Notes under the pieces: model-generated | What the model was told of the DNA's origin: nothing | What the model saw: only the letters and a program-made list of their open reading frames with translations | Databases searched by the model: none | Source: Notospermus geniculatus | Lineage: Eukaryota > Nemertea > Pilidiophora > Heteronemertea > Lineidae | Length of the DNA stretch: 64,000 nucleotides | Direction: 5' to 3' | Assembly: GCA_002633025.1 (NCBI GenBank) | Contig: NMRB01000177.1 | Coordinates: forward strand, 120,251-184,250 | In this document: in pieces, positions 1 to 11,593 of the stretch | Position numbering within the stretch: the stretch's first letter is position 1 | Layout of the letters: each line of letters starts with the position of its first letter | Position numbers and translations under genes: made by a program

Positions 1-41
1 CAGCCGGGTCTCCGAGGAGAGCAGCTCCGCACCGCACACGC
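1..41 (-). CDS. Probable second coding exon of the GATA-type factor, cut by the window edge
   Basis: On the minus strand an AG acceptor (42-43) precedes an open segment running off the left edge. Exon 1 of the GATA gene (6209-6419) ends with one leftover base G. Joining it here keeps the frame open and gives a peptide starting G-V-C-G-A-E-L-L. In vertebrate GATA1/2/3 the exon boundary falls close to this point and is followed by a V-C-x-x-x-L-L pattern, which fits. The polypyrimidine tract is weak, and a second AG eight bases upstream in transcript sense would also leave an open frame. Only about 14 residues are visible, so this rests mainly on intron phase and position. Confidence 0.4.
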
Positions 42-797
42 CTAACAACTGTTAAACAATCGGCCAGGGACGTCACAGTCAAATCAATCGGATCTGCCTT
101 TTGTCACTCACTAATTAGATAAACTTAATTAAATCCGCAACTGTCGGCTTTTTTGCCAATTTTCATTTTTCACTTCAGACAAGGCGCATTAAGTGACGTT
201 TTGCTCAATTTAGCATGTCTTTCATAAGTTAATATAAAATACAGTAAATGTTATTAGTCTCATTATCGACTGTAATGTTGTTACTACATCTGTTTTATAC
301 AGTAATTAAGGCTAATCAGTGCCGCGATCAGGACCGTGAATTGGCCACATCTTCTGGTGTTAGTTGATCAAATATTCATCAGCGGGGAGAATATCCATGA
401 GATGAGGTAGAGGACTGAAGTGATGTGGAGGAATGGAGAAGGAATAAACCTCAAACCATTTCCTTTCCAGTTTAAAATTTGGAAGAACTTGACTGGTATA
501 CTAAGTGCGTACTAGTAATTTTTGGTATTATGTAAACCAGCAGCCAAACTTCAAACATCCTTCAACGACTGAAGTCAACTTGCAGTCGCTATTACGCCAA
601 GTTGCCAGTTTGTGTGACGATCTCAGACTAAAATCGAGAAAATTGATATTTCTTGATGTGCGGACGTCGGCAAAATTCTACTGGTAATCAAGGAAAACAT
701 TCGGCAGCATTTCTTCTGATCAAAGAAAAACAGATTTGAAATCTAATTGGAGTTTTGTTCTTTATAGTTTCTTCATGTAGACCTCACTATAGAATGA

Positions 798-816
798 ATG
801 ACGTAGTCTACGTCAT
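798..816. repeat. 19-bp perfect palindrome with CRE-like half sites
   Basis: The sequence ATGACGTAGTCTACGTCAT is a perfect palindrome around a central T. Each arm carries TGACGT, the half-site core bound by CREB/ATF-type bZIP factors. It sits in the putative GATA first intron. No function can be shown from sequence alone. Confidence 0.6.
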
Positions 817-3262
817 GAAAGATTTTTAGAGCTTTTTTACGAACAACAAAGGAAGAGATTGCGGTTACTCAGAGGCTTAGCATCACCACAGATGTTGGTG
901 AAAAAAAGGTGCGACCAGGGAGGCGTTCAACTTCGGTCGTGGAGCGGCTCGACACGAAACTCAGCTTTGTTACTTGTTATCTACGGTCAATCAACACCGA
1001 GTATTGTTCCAATGGACCCCTTTTTATTCATCGGTATAGTAATTATATATCCCGCGCTAAATGAAGGCGACCGGGATTGTTTTTCAATCCTCTTTCGCCA
1101 CAGGCGCTGCAGACGAGAGGCCTGCGTCGACGGACACAAGCTCTGCGTCCTGCGTTCGTTTCTCAAAGACCCCGGTTGCTGTGCATTGAACTGTCTTGAT
1201 GCACAGCATCAATGGAGCAGGTTGGGTTAGATTATACTTCAAAACTAAATGCATCAAGCTATTAACTCTATATCGAGTTACATGGTAGATCGTCCAAAAA
1301 CAGTCAACTGCTTCTTGTGTGGTATTTTGTGGCATTGGTCCCATCGGAACCGCCCATGTGACAGACGACCCGTTTATAATGGCATGGACAATGACATAAT
1401 GAAGAAAATGGCCATCGAGAAAATTTTAAACTAACAAGTTGTGGGAACGTTGCAATAATGCTATTGCTACATATTGAAGAATGAGCAACAAAGGTGGTTT
1501 TCGAAACTTGTAATCTTCCAGAGAATAGAAGATGACTTCCATTTTGTATTGAATGGCCACTTTTAAAGTTAAGATATCAAAATCAAGAATTTAGCGTTCT
1601 GTGTCTCAATGTTGGATGAAAAGCTCCATCATACCCATTTCAGAAGTAGAAATTAACATATAACAAATTGATAACGAATTAAAGAATAGACGTCAAGAGA
1701 CTGTGCCAGATGGAGGTCAAAATTGGTGACATTCATCATCTTAGTACAAACAGAAAAAGTTGAAATTTGTTTAGCAGTCTACGTTGGCATTATCTGCGTG
1801 CGATGTAGGCACAATGCATTCCGATTTTGGTTCAGGTTGGGGTGCTTCAGACATTCAAACAGTATCACAGATTCAACAACTGTGACTGTTTATGTATACT
1901 TGGCCACATTTTCTGCCGCTGTTCTCATCTGGCTCTCACCAAATCATTGAACTCATCCAATAATCATAACAGAGATGCGTGTTTCGAATTTTTGATCGAT
2001 AATCCGCGACCTGTTCGTTCCGCCAGCGTGGTCGGATTTTAGGATGAACCTGTCGTCTGCCAACGATGATCCATTGACCCAGAGATGCGATTACTGTTGA
2101 TCCAGAGAGTGTGAAAACTGTCTGATTGGTTTTCAAGCGATTGCTTATTGGATTGCAGAAAGTGGACGAGGTCTGAAGATTCCAGAGCCATATTTTGCGA
2201 TCAGCATTTTTTTCTGTCGGATTATTTACCATGCTCAGCAGGCACGGGGGGGGGGGCAGGGATCTAAGTACAGCAAACACAGGCCCACTTTGCAGGCATC
2301 AGGGATTAAGCCCTTGCGACTTAGGAAAGGAAATACCCGGTAGTTGAGATTATCCCTCTTAAGGATACCAATAATTCTGCACAGGATGGATGTTTGATAA
2401 ACATTCGGAAGCGATGCAATCGCTTTTTCAAACTCCCACAGACTTTTCCCGCCTTAAAAGGTTTTAAGTGAAAAACTGTTAAACTGCACGTTTTCACACG
2501 ACCAAGAGGCATGACGGAACACGACAAATGATAGCATTTTCGAAGTAAACGTGACTTCCAAAATCTATCAAATCTGGGCGTCGAGATTCACCTCCGCTCC
2601 CACGCCGTTCTTGATGGTTCGAAGTTCAAAAAACAAGATGTGAAAGTGACGAGCAAATTATCTCAGACAAAGATACGGAAGGAAGGGCCCTTTGGATGCA
2701 GAAAACAGCACGTAGTCTAAGATTTTCCATATGTTCAGAACATGCATTGGGAGACATCTTCCTTGTTTCTTCTTTAAGAGATAATTAGAATGACAGGATA
2801 TGAACACACTTGAACGAATCAATGTTAGCAACATAATACAATGAGTGTGCTTAAGTTGCGTATAACTTGACTTATTTAGGTTACAAACATTTCAGACTTT
2901 GGCTTCTATACATAAGTATGTATTGGCCTGAACGTTTTTGTAATACATAGAGTATGCATAGTCTTTGTCTGTGATGGGAATACCGGTTCACAGCCCCGAC
3001 AGAAAACTTAGACTTGTCAGTCCAAAGTTTTCACACGTGTTGACCTAATAGAAATAAGATAAAAATAAAGTTTAAAAAGATTTTTTAACCAATAAATAAG
3101 TTAAATAAGTATGTACAATGTATGTCCCTTGTATTCTGATACACCATGTGCATGCAGAAATACGTTTGTTTCAGTTACTATCAATGGGGACGTTTCGAAA
3201 TCAAACGATATACGTACACGTTAACGACAACGTTATTTTTGTACCGAAAATGCAGTATAAAC

Positions 3263-3401
3263 TCTGGTTAATGTGTAGCAGGAAAAAAAGTGGTCGTAAA
3301 GTTTACGTTTATCTTTTGATTTCTAATCTAAATCTGGTTAATGTGTTGTAGGAAAAATAATGTTGTCGTAAAGTTTAAGTTTATCGTTTGATTTCTAAAC
3401 C
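3263..3401. repeat. 70-bp tandem duplication, two copies
   Basis: Copy 1 (3263-3332) and copy 2 (3333-3401) both start TCTGGTTAATGTGT and end with TTTGATTTCTAA followed by a few bases. They differ by scattered substitutions, so the duplication is not recent. No coding potential is seen. Confidence 0.8.
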
Positions 3402-3867
3402 TCCCGGTTGTCTCTTAGATCCCAGAGAAACGCACTGACTAACTAGGCCTAGGTACACTCGCTGAGTAATGGGTTTTCCGAAAGTCGATATTGCTCAAAT
3501 AAGGGCAGATAACTGCAGAAGATTTCGGATGACACCACCCAGTTTGGTAGAAAAGTCGCCTCGTACGTTAGTGGCAATAATAATAAGAGGTTTTAGGAAG
3601 ATCAATAAAATCTATTCTGTGGTCCTGGTCAGATGAGAAGTTCGGTATCGTTGGAATTGGTGCGTCATGCATTTAAAACGATTAAAAAAACTCTTGTGAG
3701 CCTTTACACATGTCCCGGCCGAGGCAAATCTCATCTTTTTAATGCTTTATTTTAGAACCAATATCGACAACAATCCCCAGAAGAGAAGTTAATGGCCGAT
3801 GACAGACCGCCTGTAATTTGAACATAACCTGGCTAAGTGCAAACAAGTGCTGTGTCTGTTGGTAATG

Positions 3868-3925
3868 TTCAGTTAGCGCAAGGTGTACGATCCAAGCTGT
3901 TCTCGGATTGATCCCACCTGCGACA
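3868..3925 (+). mobile_element. Possible tRNA-derived SINE head
   Basis: A box-A-like motif TAGCGCAAGG is followed about 30 bases later by a degenerate box B, GGATTGATCCC. The spacing and order fit the RNA polymerase III promoter of a tRNA-derived SINE. The anticodon arm does not fold well and no 3' tail is recognised, so this is at best a fragment. Confidence 0.3.
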
Positions 3926-6208
3926 AGGTGAAACAAGACCTAGTCCACTTGACTTGCTACATAAATTGCTGTGTTGCATTTGTACGGCGTATTAACCCTC
4001 CCATTTCGGCGGCAAGTGGTGTGAAATCAACAGTATACCTCACAAGATGTTGATGCCACATCACGGAGAGGAAAATGTTTGCGGCCGGGCGGTGAATCGG
4101 AAAATGCATGTTAAAGAACGGGAACGTTTTTGACGTTGCTTATTCTTCCAGTGAGCTCAGAAAATGCATTTGTTCCAAGTGACAGACAGAATAATCCGCT
4201 GTGATCTACAAAAATATTACCAAGTCGATTGCACTCAAGTTGTGTGAAGAATCTTTAAAATTTCGTTTGTACTTAAAGTTGGTGTAAAAATATTTTGAAT
4301 CGTTTCTAAATCATTATAGAACAATTCATTAAGTTCTAAAACGTGTTCGAAAGTTTTGATTTTGAAATGGAAGACAATATGATATCATTAAAAAGACCAC
4401 GCGGAAGAGGGAGAGAGACATTCACTATTGAGGGGTTTTTTAATGACAAAGTTGCCAATCTGAGTTACAAAGATATTTTATAATTTATTGATTATTGCTA
4501 TCTTTCACCACTCAACAATGACGTTTGTAGCGAAGCATGGGTAAAAATCGCTCATTAAATCGTTCATTTTAATTGTGTCCGGTTGAAGAATATTTAGGAT
4601 AGAACCCTAAATAATGAAATTCTTTCAGATGTGATGATCGATTGTGTGGGTGTCAAACACCATGCGTATTCCGCCCACTTATCGATCACATATTAATCCT
4701 CTATTGGACATAATGAGATATAACATCAGATAAATCGCAGTATACCGTCAGTGACTCATCTTCCTGATAATGAAACTTAATCCTAATTCATCAAAATTTG
4801 GTAAAATAATTTGGCTGATATCGGAAGGAAAAATTACCAGCTTCAATCTCCGTCTTGACACCGTAAGCGGGTACATTTTATTTTTTGGCGATCTCAGTTA
4901 TGGGACGCTTCTACTTTTCTTACGATGAAGGTGTTGCTGCTTCACAAAACTTTACAAAATGACCATTTCTAACAAGTCACAAAATTCACATCAGAAGTTG
5001 CTTTCTAAATATTTTCGTTTTATTTCACTGGTGGTTTTCGAGGCGATGGAAAGAAAATTTAGATGTGGCCACAACAGAGCATCGAAATACTCCGCAAAGA
5101 AAAAAGAACCCGCATTTGGCCAAATGTATGCATTGTTCATTGATTTTAGACAGAGCGTAATTAAAAATATGATATATACGACAGAAATCGATATCCGACG
5201 CGCCTGGGAAAATGCGGTAAATATGAACTGCATTGAAATTCACATGGACGTCGAAGTGATCGTCCAATGTAAAATTTTCGATGATCTGGAAAGATTTTGA
5301 CATATCAGAAATGAAAATTTCTGGTTGTTGGATCCACCAGCGGAAAGAAGAAAATATGCAACGTTCAAAGCAATTGGTTACAAATTCATGCAGTGGCCCG
5401 TGGCGATAAACGTTTTGGAAACTGACGGTTTATGTATGCTATTACTAGTATTTTAGACCTGGGCCTATTTCGAGTAAATTTTATATAAAAGCCTAATTTG
5501 GTTGAAAACTACCAAATGAACACCAGAAAAATAAAATCATTGAAGAAATTCGGGGAGATGGATACGGTGATTGAAATGAGAACATGCTACCGTGCGACTG
5601 GCCTAAACTCGTAACTTTGAAGTTGCTTATCCGTTGCTGTTTTTGTGTCAAGTGTTATAGAAATCGTAGCTGATCGGATCAGAGTGATAAACCCAGCTCG
5701 AACCGAAGACATTGAGAGATCAAGGGGACTACCATGAACCACTGAGTTTGTGGATAATTCTTCGAATATTTGAAATGTGAACCCACGATTTACGGGAGTA
5801 AATAGAACGCTTTCGGCAAAATGTTCTTGGTCCGTCCGCGGTTCTTCTCGTTGTACACAATCAAAAATGGAATGACATGAATGTATTTCAAACTAGGCCA
5901 ATTTATAATTCCAGCAACTTGTTGTCTTAGAGCATCATGATGTTTGAATATCGGTTTATGAATTAGCGTACATGTCAATATGCAGGATGCATTGTGTAAT
6001 TAATATGACTTAAGATTAATTGTCATCTTTTCATTTTCGATTCCACAATACAGGCAACATAAATTTTAGTTGGGCTCAGAATGCATGAGACTATTTGGGG
6101 AGGGATACCGGTCGACCAAACTGGGAATGAAGTCGACAGGGCGAAGATTTCGAAGTACAAGAAGGTAAGAATAATGACTTAGGAAAAGGGAAAAGGAGCT
6201 TTGCTTAC

Positions 6209-6419
6209 CGTGGGTTGGTGGCCTGTAGCTATGAACTGCCGCTCTCGCAGGACTAGAATAATAACTTGCGGGGTTCATATGCGAGGAATTCCCGTCAACA
6301 GCCGAGTGGAAGAACATATCGGGGACTTCTTCAGCGGAGAGCATCCCATTAGAGGTCTGTTCAAGACCGGTAGGTGCACGCGCGTCTGGGCGAATCCAGG
6401 TTGATCCTTGGTCGTCCAT
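6209..6419 (-). CDS. GATA123: First coding exon of a GATA1/2/3-class zinc-finger transcription factor
   Basis: This exon encodes 70 residues plus one base, from ATG at 6419 to a perfect GTAAGC donor starting at 6208. The peptide matches the N-terminal region of vertebrate GATA2 and GATA3. It carries the acidic-hydrophobic core E-E-V-P-D-M-F-F (residues 30-37), then Y-Y-S-S-P-A-R-A-A-V (53-62), and ends Y-R-P-P-T-H. Vertebrate family members have D/E-E-V-D-V-F/L-F, then Y-Y and R-A-x-V, and a P-T-H or P-A-H ending at the same exon border. The ATG has a good context (A at -3, G at +4). Upstream, a CAG acceptor at 6441-6442 suggests that this exon starts at 6440 after a non-coding first exon. 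The open frame continues 48 codons past the donor, but I treat that as intron. The DNA-binding zinc fingers would be encoded beyond the left edge. GATA factors bind WGATAR in the nucleus and control mesoderm, blood and neural or ectodermal fates. Confidence 0.8.
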
Positions 6420-6440
6420 TATCAGGTCAGTAATCTCTCA

Positions 6441-9400
6441 CTGGGTATAGAGAAAACACGAAGATAAATCGTCTGCTGGCTTATCTGAAACAACACAACA
6501 TATACACCTTTGTTATTGACTATGAATATGGAAAAAAGAGAAAAAGTCGTAACATTGTATAGAAGTCAGGTCATCAGTGTGATCACTGGGCGAAGATTAA
6601 AATGTAGATATCCGAATATTTCACAATTGTTGGGTGAGAATATTGTCGAGACAGGATACCTGAATGGTAGATGAGTTGATAAGAACTAGCATGAATAAAG
6701 AACATGTGCCCTTTTATCCACCAGCGAACTTCAACTAGGATACAATCTGATGACCTAGCCACGTGCTTAAGTTTACATTGGAAGATGAATGAAAAACTCA
6801 ACCTGAAAATCACAGAAACCGAGAGGCAGATTTTTATCCTAAAGTTAAGAGCAAATGAGGCGAAGTAAACTGTTAGAATCCGTCTTTATCCAAACTAGTC
6901 TGAATCCTGTCCCATAAGTTTGTAAGTTCGCCTTGCGAAGGTGTTTGTATGATTCCCCGTTTCGGCACATAATTCCTACCCATGGCGCCAGCCTGCTGAC
7001 TGGCGCAGACAGTGCTGGCGCGACGTAGGCATTCAAAACCAATCAACGCGCTCGTTACAGCGTGAGGCTCGTACAATGGCGGCGCCATTCTTGTAAGCTC
7101 CGCCCTGATTGGCCACCTTCAATACACTTGATGATTCGCCAATTAGGGTCTTGTCAATCAGAGCTCACCATGGATAAACTATCCGACTATCAGTGTTCGT
7201 TGATGAGTGACTTCATGACTGAATAACTCAACAAACCTGAACAGAACTTCTGTGAATATGGCGTTTATTTATTGATCAACGGGCCAGCGGTGGCGTTCGA
7301 ACACAGATGCTCAGTTGAACGGCGAAGCAGCGTCGGAATCCTTGATATAATCAGCAAAAATTATGATATAAGAATGACAGACAGTAGCTTAGTTCATGAT
7401 ATGTGTTATTCAATCGAATAACCTGTTTTTATTCAGGAATGTATCTTACTGAGGACGCCAGCTCCATTGGGTGATATGAGTAAAAGCTAGCAAACGCTTA
7501 CTTCAGATTTGTACAGCATAGCATAGTGCATTTCTACTGCAAAATTCAAGTAAAAGCATTTACTACTCTTTATTCAAATGACCCATTAACACGTCCTAGG
7601 ACGACAGAGGTCCTTTCTGAAGACAGGCAGCGTCCCCTCACTCTAAACAACAGAAATCCCCCTATTTCTCCCTTCGTAAGAATCCCCACTTGTCAATTTC
7701 TCACTATCGAAGAATCATTGCTGATGTGCAAATTGTGCATTATTTAGGTTGTTTCCCCTTGGATCAGAGTAGAAAACCGTCTGAATGGAAATTGGTTTTA
7801 CCAAATGATAGTCTCTCTATTGTCACCGAACGCTTCCAACAAGCCTCTAACTTCTCTTATCTCAATTGTTTTTGACAGTGTTTACTTTTCAATTAATCGT
7901 AATTGTTCGTCGGTTGCTGATAGAGTCGAGTTGGACGTTTTTGAGCGACGGCTGTGGTGATCGGAGACTGCGACCAAACGGAGTGAAAAATGAGACAGAT
8001 TTAACAGGTCGGCCGTTCAGAAGATGCTGCGATGACGAATCCTAAAACCGACCGTTTATTGGAAACTGCTGATGGAGAAAGCTGTCATCGAATTTAGCTC
8101 TTTGGAAGGTTCCACCTCAAAATTTCATGCATTAAAATGTTCAGATACAGAAACTCTCCCAAATATTCAACGTATCACTGCTCAAACCGCAGAAGTGAGA
8201 TTTTATTTCGGATGCAAAACGGAGTTTTGTTTTGACATTTATGACAGGCAACAAAAAACACCATCTCCAAAGTAACAACAGAAGTTTTGAACAAGTGGAA
8301 ACCAAACAGTGTGACGTCACAGTCATGCTGCAGGCAGACGACACAACGTGACAATCTACAGACCATGTTTACATTTGCTATTAACGTTATGAAGTAGGTG
8401 TCAATGGGCTCTCCACGCGTCACTAATAAGGCAAACTATGTAAATGTTGAGATCTTTATCCAAATGCACTGAAACCTCTCAGCCATACATCTTCCTATTG
8501 ACTCACTATTGTGCGAGAGTAAAGGGTTGAGATACGTCAACACTGCGGTAAAACTACCGTATTTTGGACGATCACTGGAGGCCACTTGATGGGGTACCAG
8601 ACCGAGGAGAAGTGCCTCTTCATTTCGGGTTTGTTGTCCCTCTATGACTGGGCTACATATGTTTCTTACTCGCCAGAAGGATGCCCTGCTGGGCCGCTAA
8701 ATGAGGCCAGAAACGCCACCGCGGGCTTCTGTGAGAGAACCGTATGGGACACTGCGACGCCGAGGCGCGATGCCTCGGGCCATTGTCAACCTCGTCAACA
8801 TTTCCAATGTCCAGCCTCCCTCATGCACTCTTACACTATATTAAAACCCGGGGGGACGGTTTTATATGGCATCACCCTGCGGGGAACCATTTTCGATACG
8901 GGGACTTGAAATTACACTCCTTGCAAACTTCGGGGAATAATGGACTCAATTTGGTAACCAGGAAAGGACGTACCAAGTGGCACGCGGCCATTTTTGATCA
9001 AGACTCTCGGCAAAGTAGCTTTGTTTATCCCCATTGTTAAATTTTTTGAAAAGGTAGACCGACGTAGCGACAAGTGTCCATTTTAATTCCTCTATTTTCA
9101 GATATTTTAATAAAAGTGGAGCAAAATTTGTACACAATTTTTGTCAGAGAATATTTTTTGTTATTCTTTTTTTAAAGAACAATTCACTGCGGGATTACAT
9201 TGCGTGTTTTCAACCTGATTATGGTTTGTTTAAGCGGACGCGCGCACGGACGTCACCGCAGTGCGTGTCTGGCAAATCATGGAACTCAATTCAATTAAAT
9301 CTCAAAGCATCGTGTTGTCCGAATCAATTATAATTTGCGGAGTTAGAGACGCAACAGAGATTCATGTACAATCTGGTACTGATGTTGAAAAAGAATGACT

Positions 9401-9544
9401 GTAACACCGTTTCTATGAAGAATTAGAAGTGCACAAAGTGAACCAACAATCCTTGCAAAAAAAATCAAGAGGACACGACGCATGGGAGAAAATGGGAATC
9501 AGTCACGTCAGCCGATTATAAGACTACAGGCTGTGATGGTATTC
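6441..9544. other. Non-coding region upstream of the GATA gene
   Basis: This 3.1 kb lies upstream of the GATA exon in transcript sense and may hold a non-coding first exon and promoter. I cannot place either. All open frames are short and look random. The 6960-7100 segment is GC-rich with repeated CTGGCGC motifs. Confidence 0.4.
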
Positions 9545-10494
9545 ATCTTCTAAAGCATTATTTCCTTTACCCGGTGGTCCGGTTTAGGCAGGAGTTCACT
9601 TTTATCGAACTTTAGGAGGTGCGCATGCGCACTGTGGCTTTCCGATATGGGTTCGAGCAAAAAATCTATTTTTGGTTCGAGACAAATAAACTTAATCGTT
9701 ATTTCTCCAAAATAATCCTTTTGTTTCCTCCTTTCCTGTTCGTCACCACCCCTCATATAGGCCTACTACACAAGCTTCCCTCTAGATGTGCTGAGCGTTT
9801 TGGTGCTCTTTAATGCTTCCTAGATGGTTCTGGGCCAAAAATATAGAAGCTGAACACGAGTTCAGTCGCTGTCAAAAACCCATGCAGTGAATCAGTAAGG
9901 GTACTGGCATCGCCATCTATGAACCACGCGCATAACTGAAATCTCTGACCAGTTTTGCCACTCCGCTCAGTTCAACGATATAAAAACAGGCGGCACCACG
10001 TGTCGTCGGGTGTTGAGTCAACACCAGAGTGGCAATGACTGGTTTCTCGTCACAAGCAATATTCGATGGCCAAATGCGTCAGTCAGTAGGTTGGTCCATC
10101 CAATACCTGAGGTACTTTATAGATACAACTGAGATAGAAATTTAAGAACACATTTTATATGAGAAAAATAAGGGAGGGTGTAGGGTGGCGTTGCCGAAAT
10201 AGCTTCAAGCCTGCATGAGGTAGGCCTATGCTATGCAACCCAGGAGTGCTTTGTGAAATACTGGGTTCCTTTTCCAAAATCTACGGTTCACCCCTCCTAC
10301 TTTAGTAAGCCGAAGTTGGCATTCTGAGTGCGAATTTCAGGAGAGACGAGCCCAACTCGGTCTCCCTGAAGTACCTCATCTTGTGTTTATCGGATAATTC
10401 CTTCTAAGGCTCCGGTTTCCTCCCACATCCGACACCAGCATAATGAAATAAATGTAATTATTTGTAATGAGGGTCTTAAATCTTTCTGTGCTTC
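9545..10494. repeat. 950-bp duplicated segment, copy 1
   Basis: This segment recurs at 10496-11593 at an offset of 951. The first 435 bp (9545-9979 against 10496-10930) are identical base for base. From 9980 on, the copies differ by scattered substitutions and small indels. The 3' part contains GGTTTCCTCC and an AT-rich tail resembling SINE/LINE ends. Its end abuts a single N at 10495. It may be a true tandem duplication or a redundant haplotype joined in assembly. Short mirrored frames in the two copies are not genes. Confidence 0.9.
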
Positions 10495-10495
10495 N

Positions 10496-11593
10496 ATCTT
10501 CTAAAGCATTATTTCCTTTACCCGGTGGTCCGGTTTAGGCAGGAGTTCACTTTTATCGAACTTTAGGAGGTGCGCATGCGCACTGTGGCTTTCCGATATG
10601 GGTTCGAGCAAAAAATCTATTTTTGGTTCGAGACAAATAAACTTAATCGTTATTTCTCCAAAATAATCCTTTTGTTTCCTCCTTTCCTGTTCGTCACCAC
10701 CCCTCATATAGGCCTACTACACAAGCTTCCCTCTAGATGTGCTGAGCGTTTTGGTGCTCTTTAATGCTTCCTAGATGGTTCTGGGCCAAAAATATAGAAG
10801 CTGAACACGAGTTCAGTCGCTGTCAAAAACCCATGCAGTGAATCAGTAAGGGTACTGGCATCGCCATCTATGAACCACGCGCATAACTGAAATCTCTGAC
10901 CAGTTTTGCCACTCCGCTCAGTTCAACGATCTAAAAACAGGCGGCACCACCTGTGTCGTCGGGTATTGAGTCAACACCAGATTGGCAATGACTGGTTTCT
11001 CGTCACCAGAAATATTCGATGGCCACATGCATCAGTATGTTGGTCCATCCAATACCTGAGGTACTTTATAGATACAACTGAGATAGAAATTTACGAACAC
11101 ATTTTACATGTATCTGAGAAAAATAAGGGACGGGTGTAGGGTGGGGTTTCCGAAATAGCTTCAAGCCTCCATGATGTAGCCCTAACTGCTATGCAACCCA
11201 GCGGTACTTTGTGAAATACTGAGTTCCTTTTCCAAAATCTACGGTTCACCCCTCCTACTTTAGTAAGCCGAAGTTGGCATTTTGAGTGCGATTTTCAGGA
11301 GTGTCGAGCCCAGCTCGGTCTCTTAAGTACCGCATCTTGTGTTTATCGGATAATTCCATCTAAGGCATCGGTTTCCTCCCACATCCGGCACCAGCATAAT
11401 GATACATGTCAGGGCCGTATTTAGCAGGGGGGGGGGCAGGGGCAGTTGCCCCCAGAGCCAACCAAAAAACGTGATTTCCATGCGGATTTTGGGCAAAAAA
11501 CGGCAAAAAAGGTCTTCTCCCCTCGGACCAAAAGCTAAATACGGCCCAGCATGTAATTATTTGTAATGAGGGTCTTAAATCTTTCTGTGCTTC
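10496..11593. repeat. 950-bp duplicated segment, copy 2, carrying a MITE insertion
   Basis: This is the second copy of the unit at 9545-10494, ending at the shared CTTTCTGTGCTTC. It is longer because a 140-bp hAT-like MITE (11410-11549) sits inside it and is absent from copy 1. A single N separates the copies. Confidence 0.9.
11410..11549. mobile_element. 140-bp hAT-like MITE with 5-bp target duplication
   Basis: The left end is CAGGGCCGTATTTAGC and the right end is GCTAAATACGGCCCAG, its inverted repeat with one mismatch. CATGT flanks it directly on both sides (11405-11409 and 11550-11554). The matching place in duplicate copy 1 (near 10451) has one AATGT and no element, which gives an empty site. 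The CAGGG terminus suggests the hAT superfamily; a 5-bp target duplication would put it in the less common 5-bp hAT group. The element has no coding capacity. Confidence 0.85.

Larger units (their letters stand above)
42..6208 (-). other. Putative first intron of the GATA-type gene
   Basis: This 6.2 kb stretch lies between the clear GATA exon 1 donor and the probable exon 2 acceptor. I see no zinc-finger exon and no other credible coding exon in it. It holds a 19-bp palindrome near 800, a 70-bp tandem duplication at 3263-3401, a tRNA-like SINE head near 3.9 kb and a poly-G run near 2250. Large first introns of developmental transcription factors often carry enhancers, but I cannot identify one here. 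Confidence 0.4.

Noticed and set aside
6066-6208. Extension of the GATA exon frame past 6209
   Set aside because: A perfect GTAAGC donor ends homology exactly at 6209. The following 48 codons have no similarity to GATA proteins and look like intron read-through.
6201-6404. Forward-strand frame opposite the GATA exon
   Set aside because: It is the antisense shadow of the coding exon and has no motif of its own.
9550-10764. Matching small ORFs in both copies of the 950-bp duplication
   Set aside because: Their identity follows from the DNA duplication and both strands are equally open; no sign of selection on a protein.
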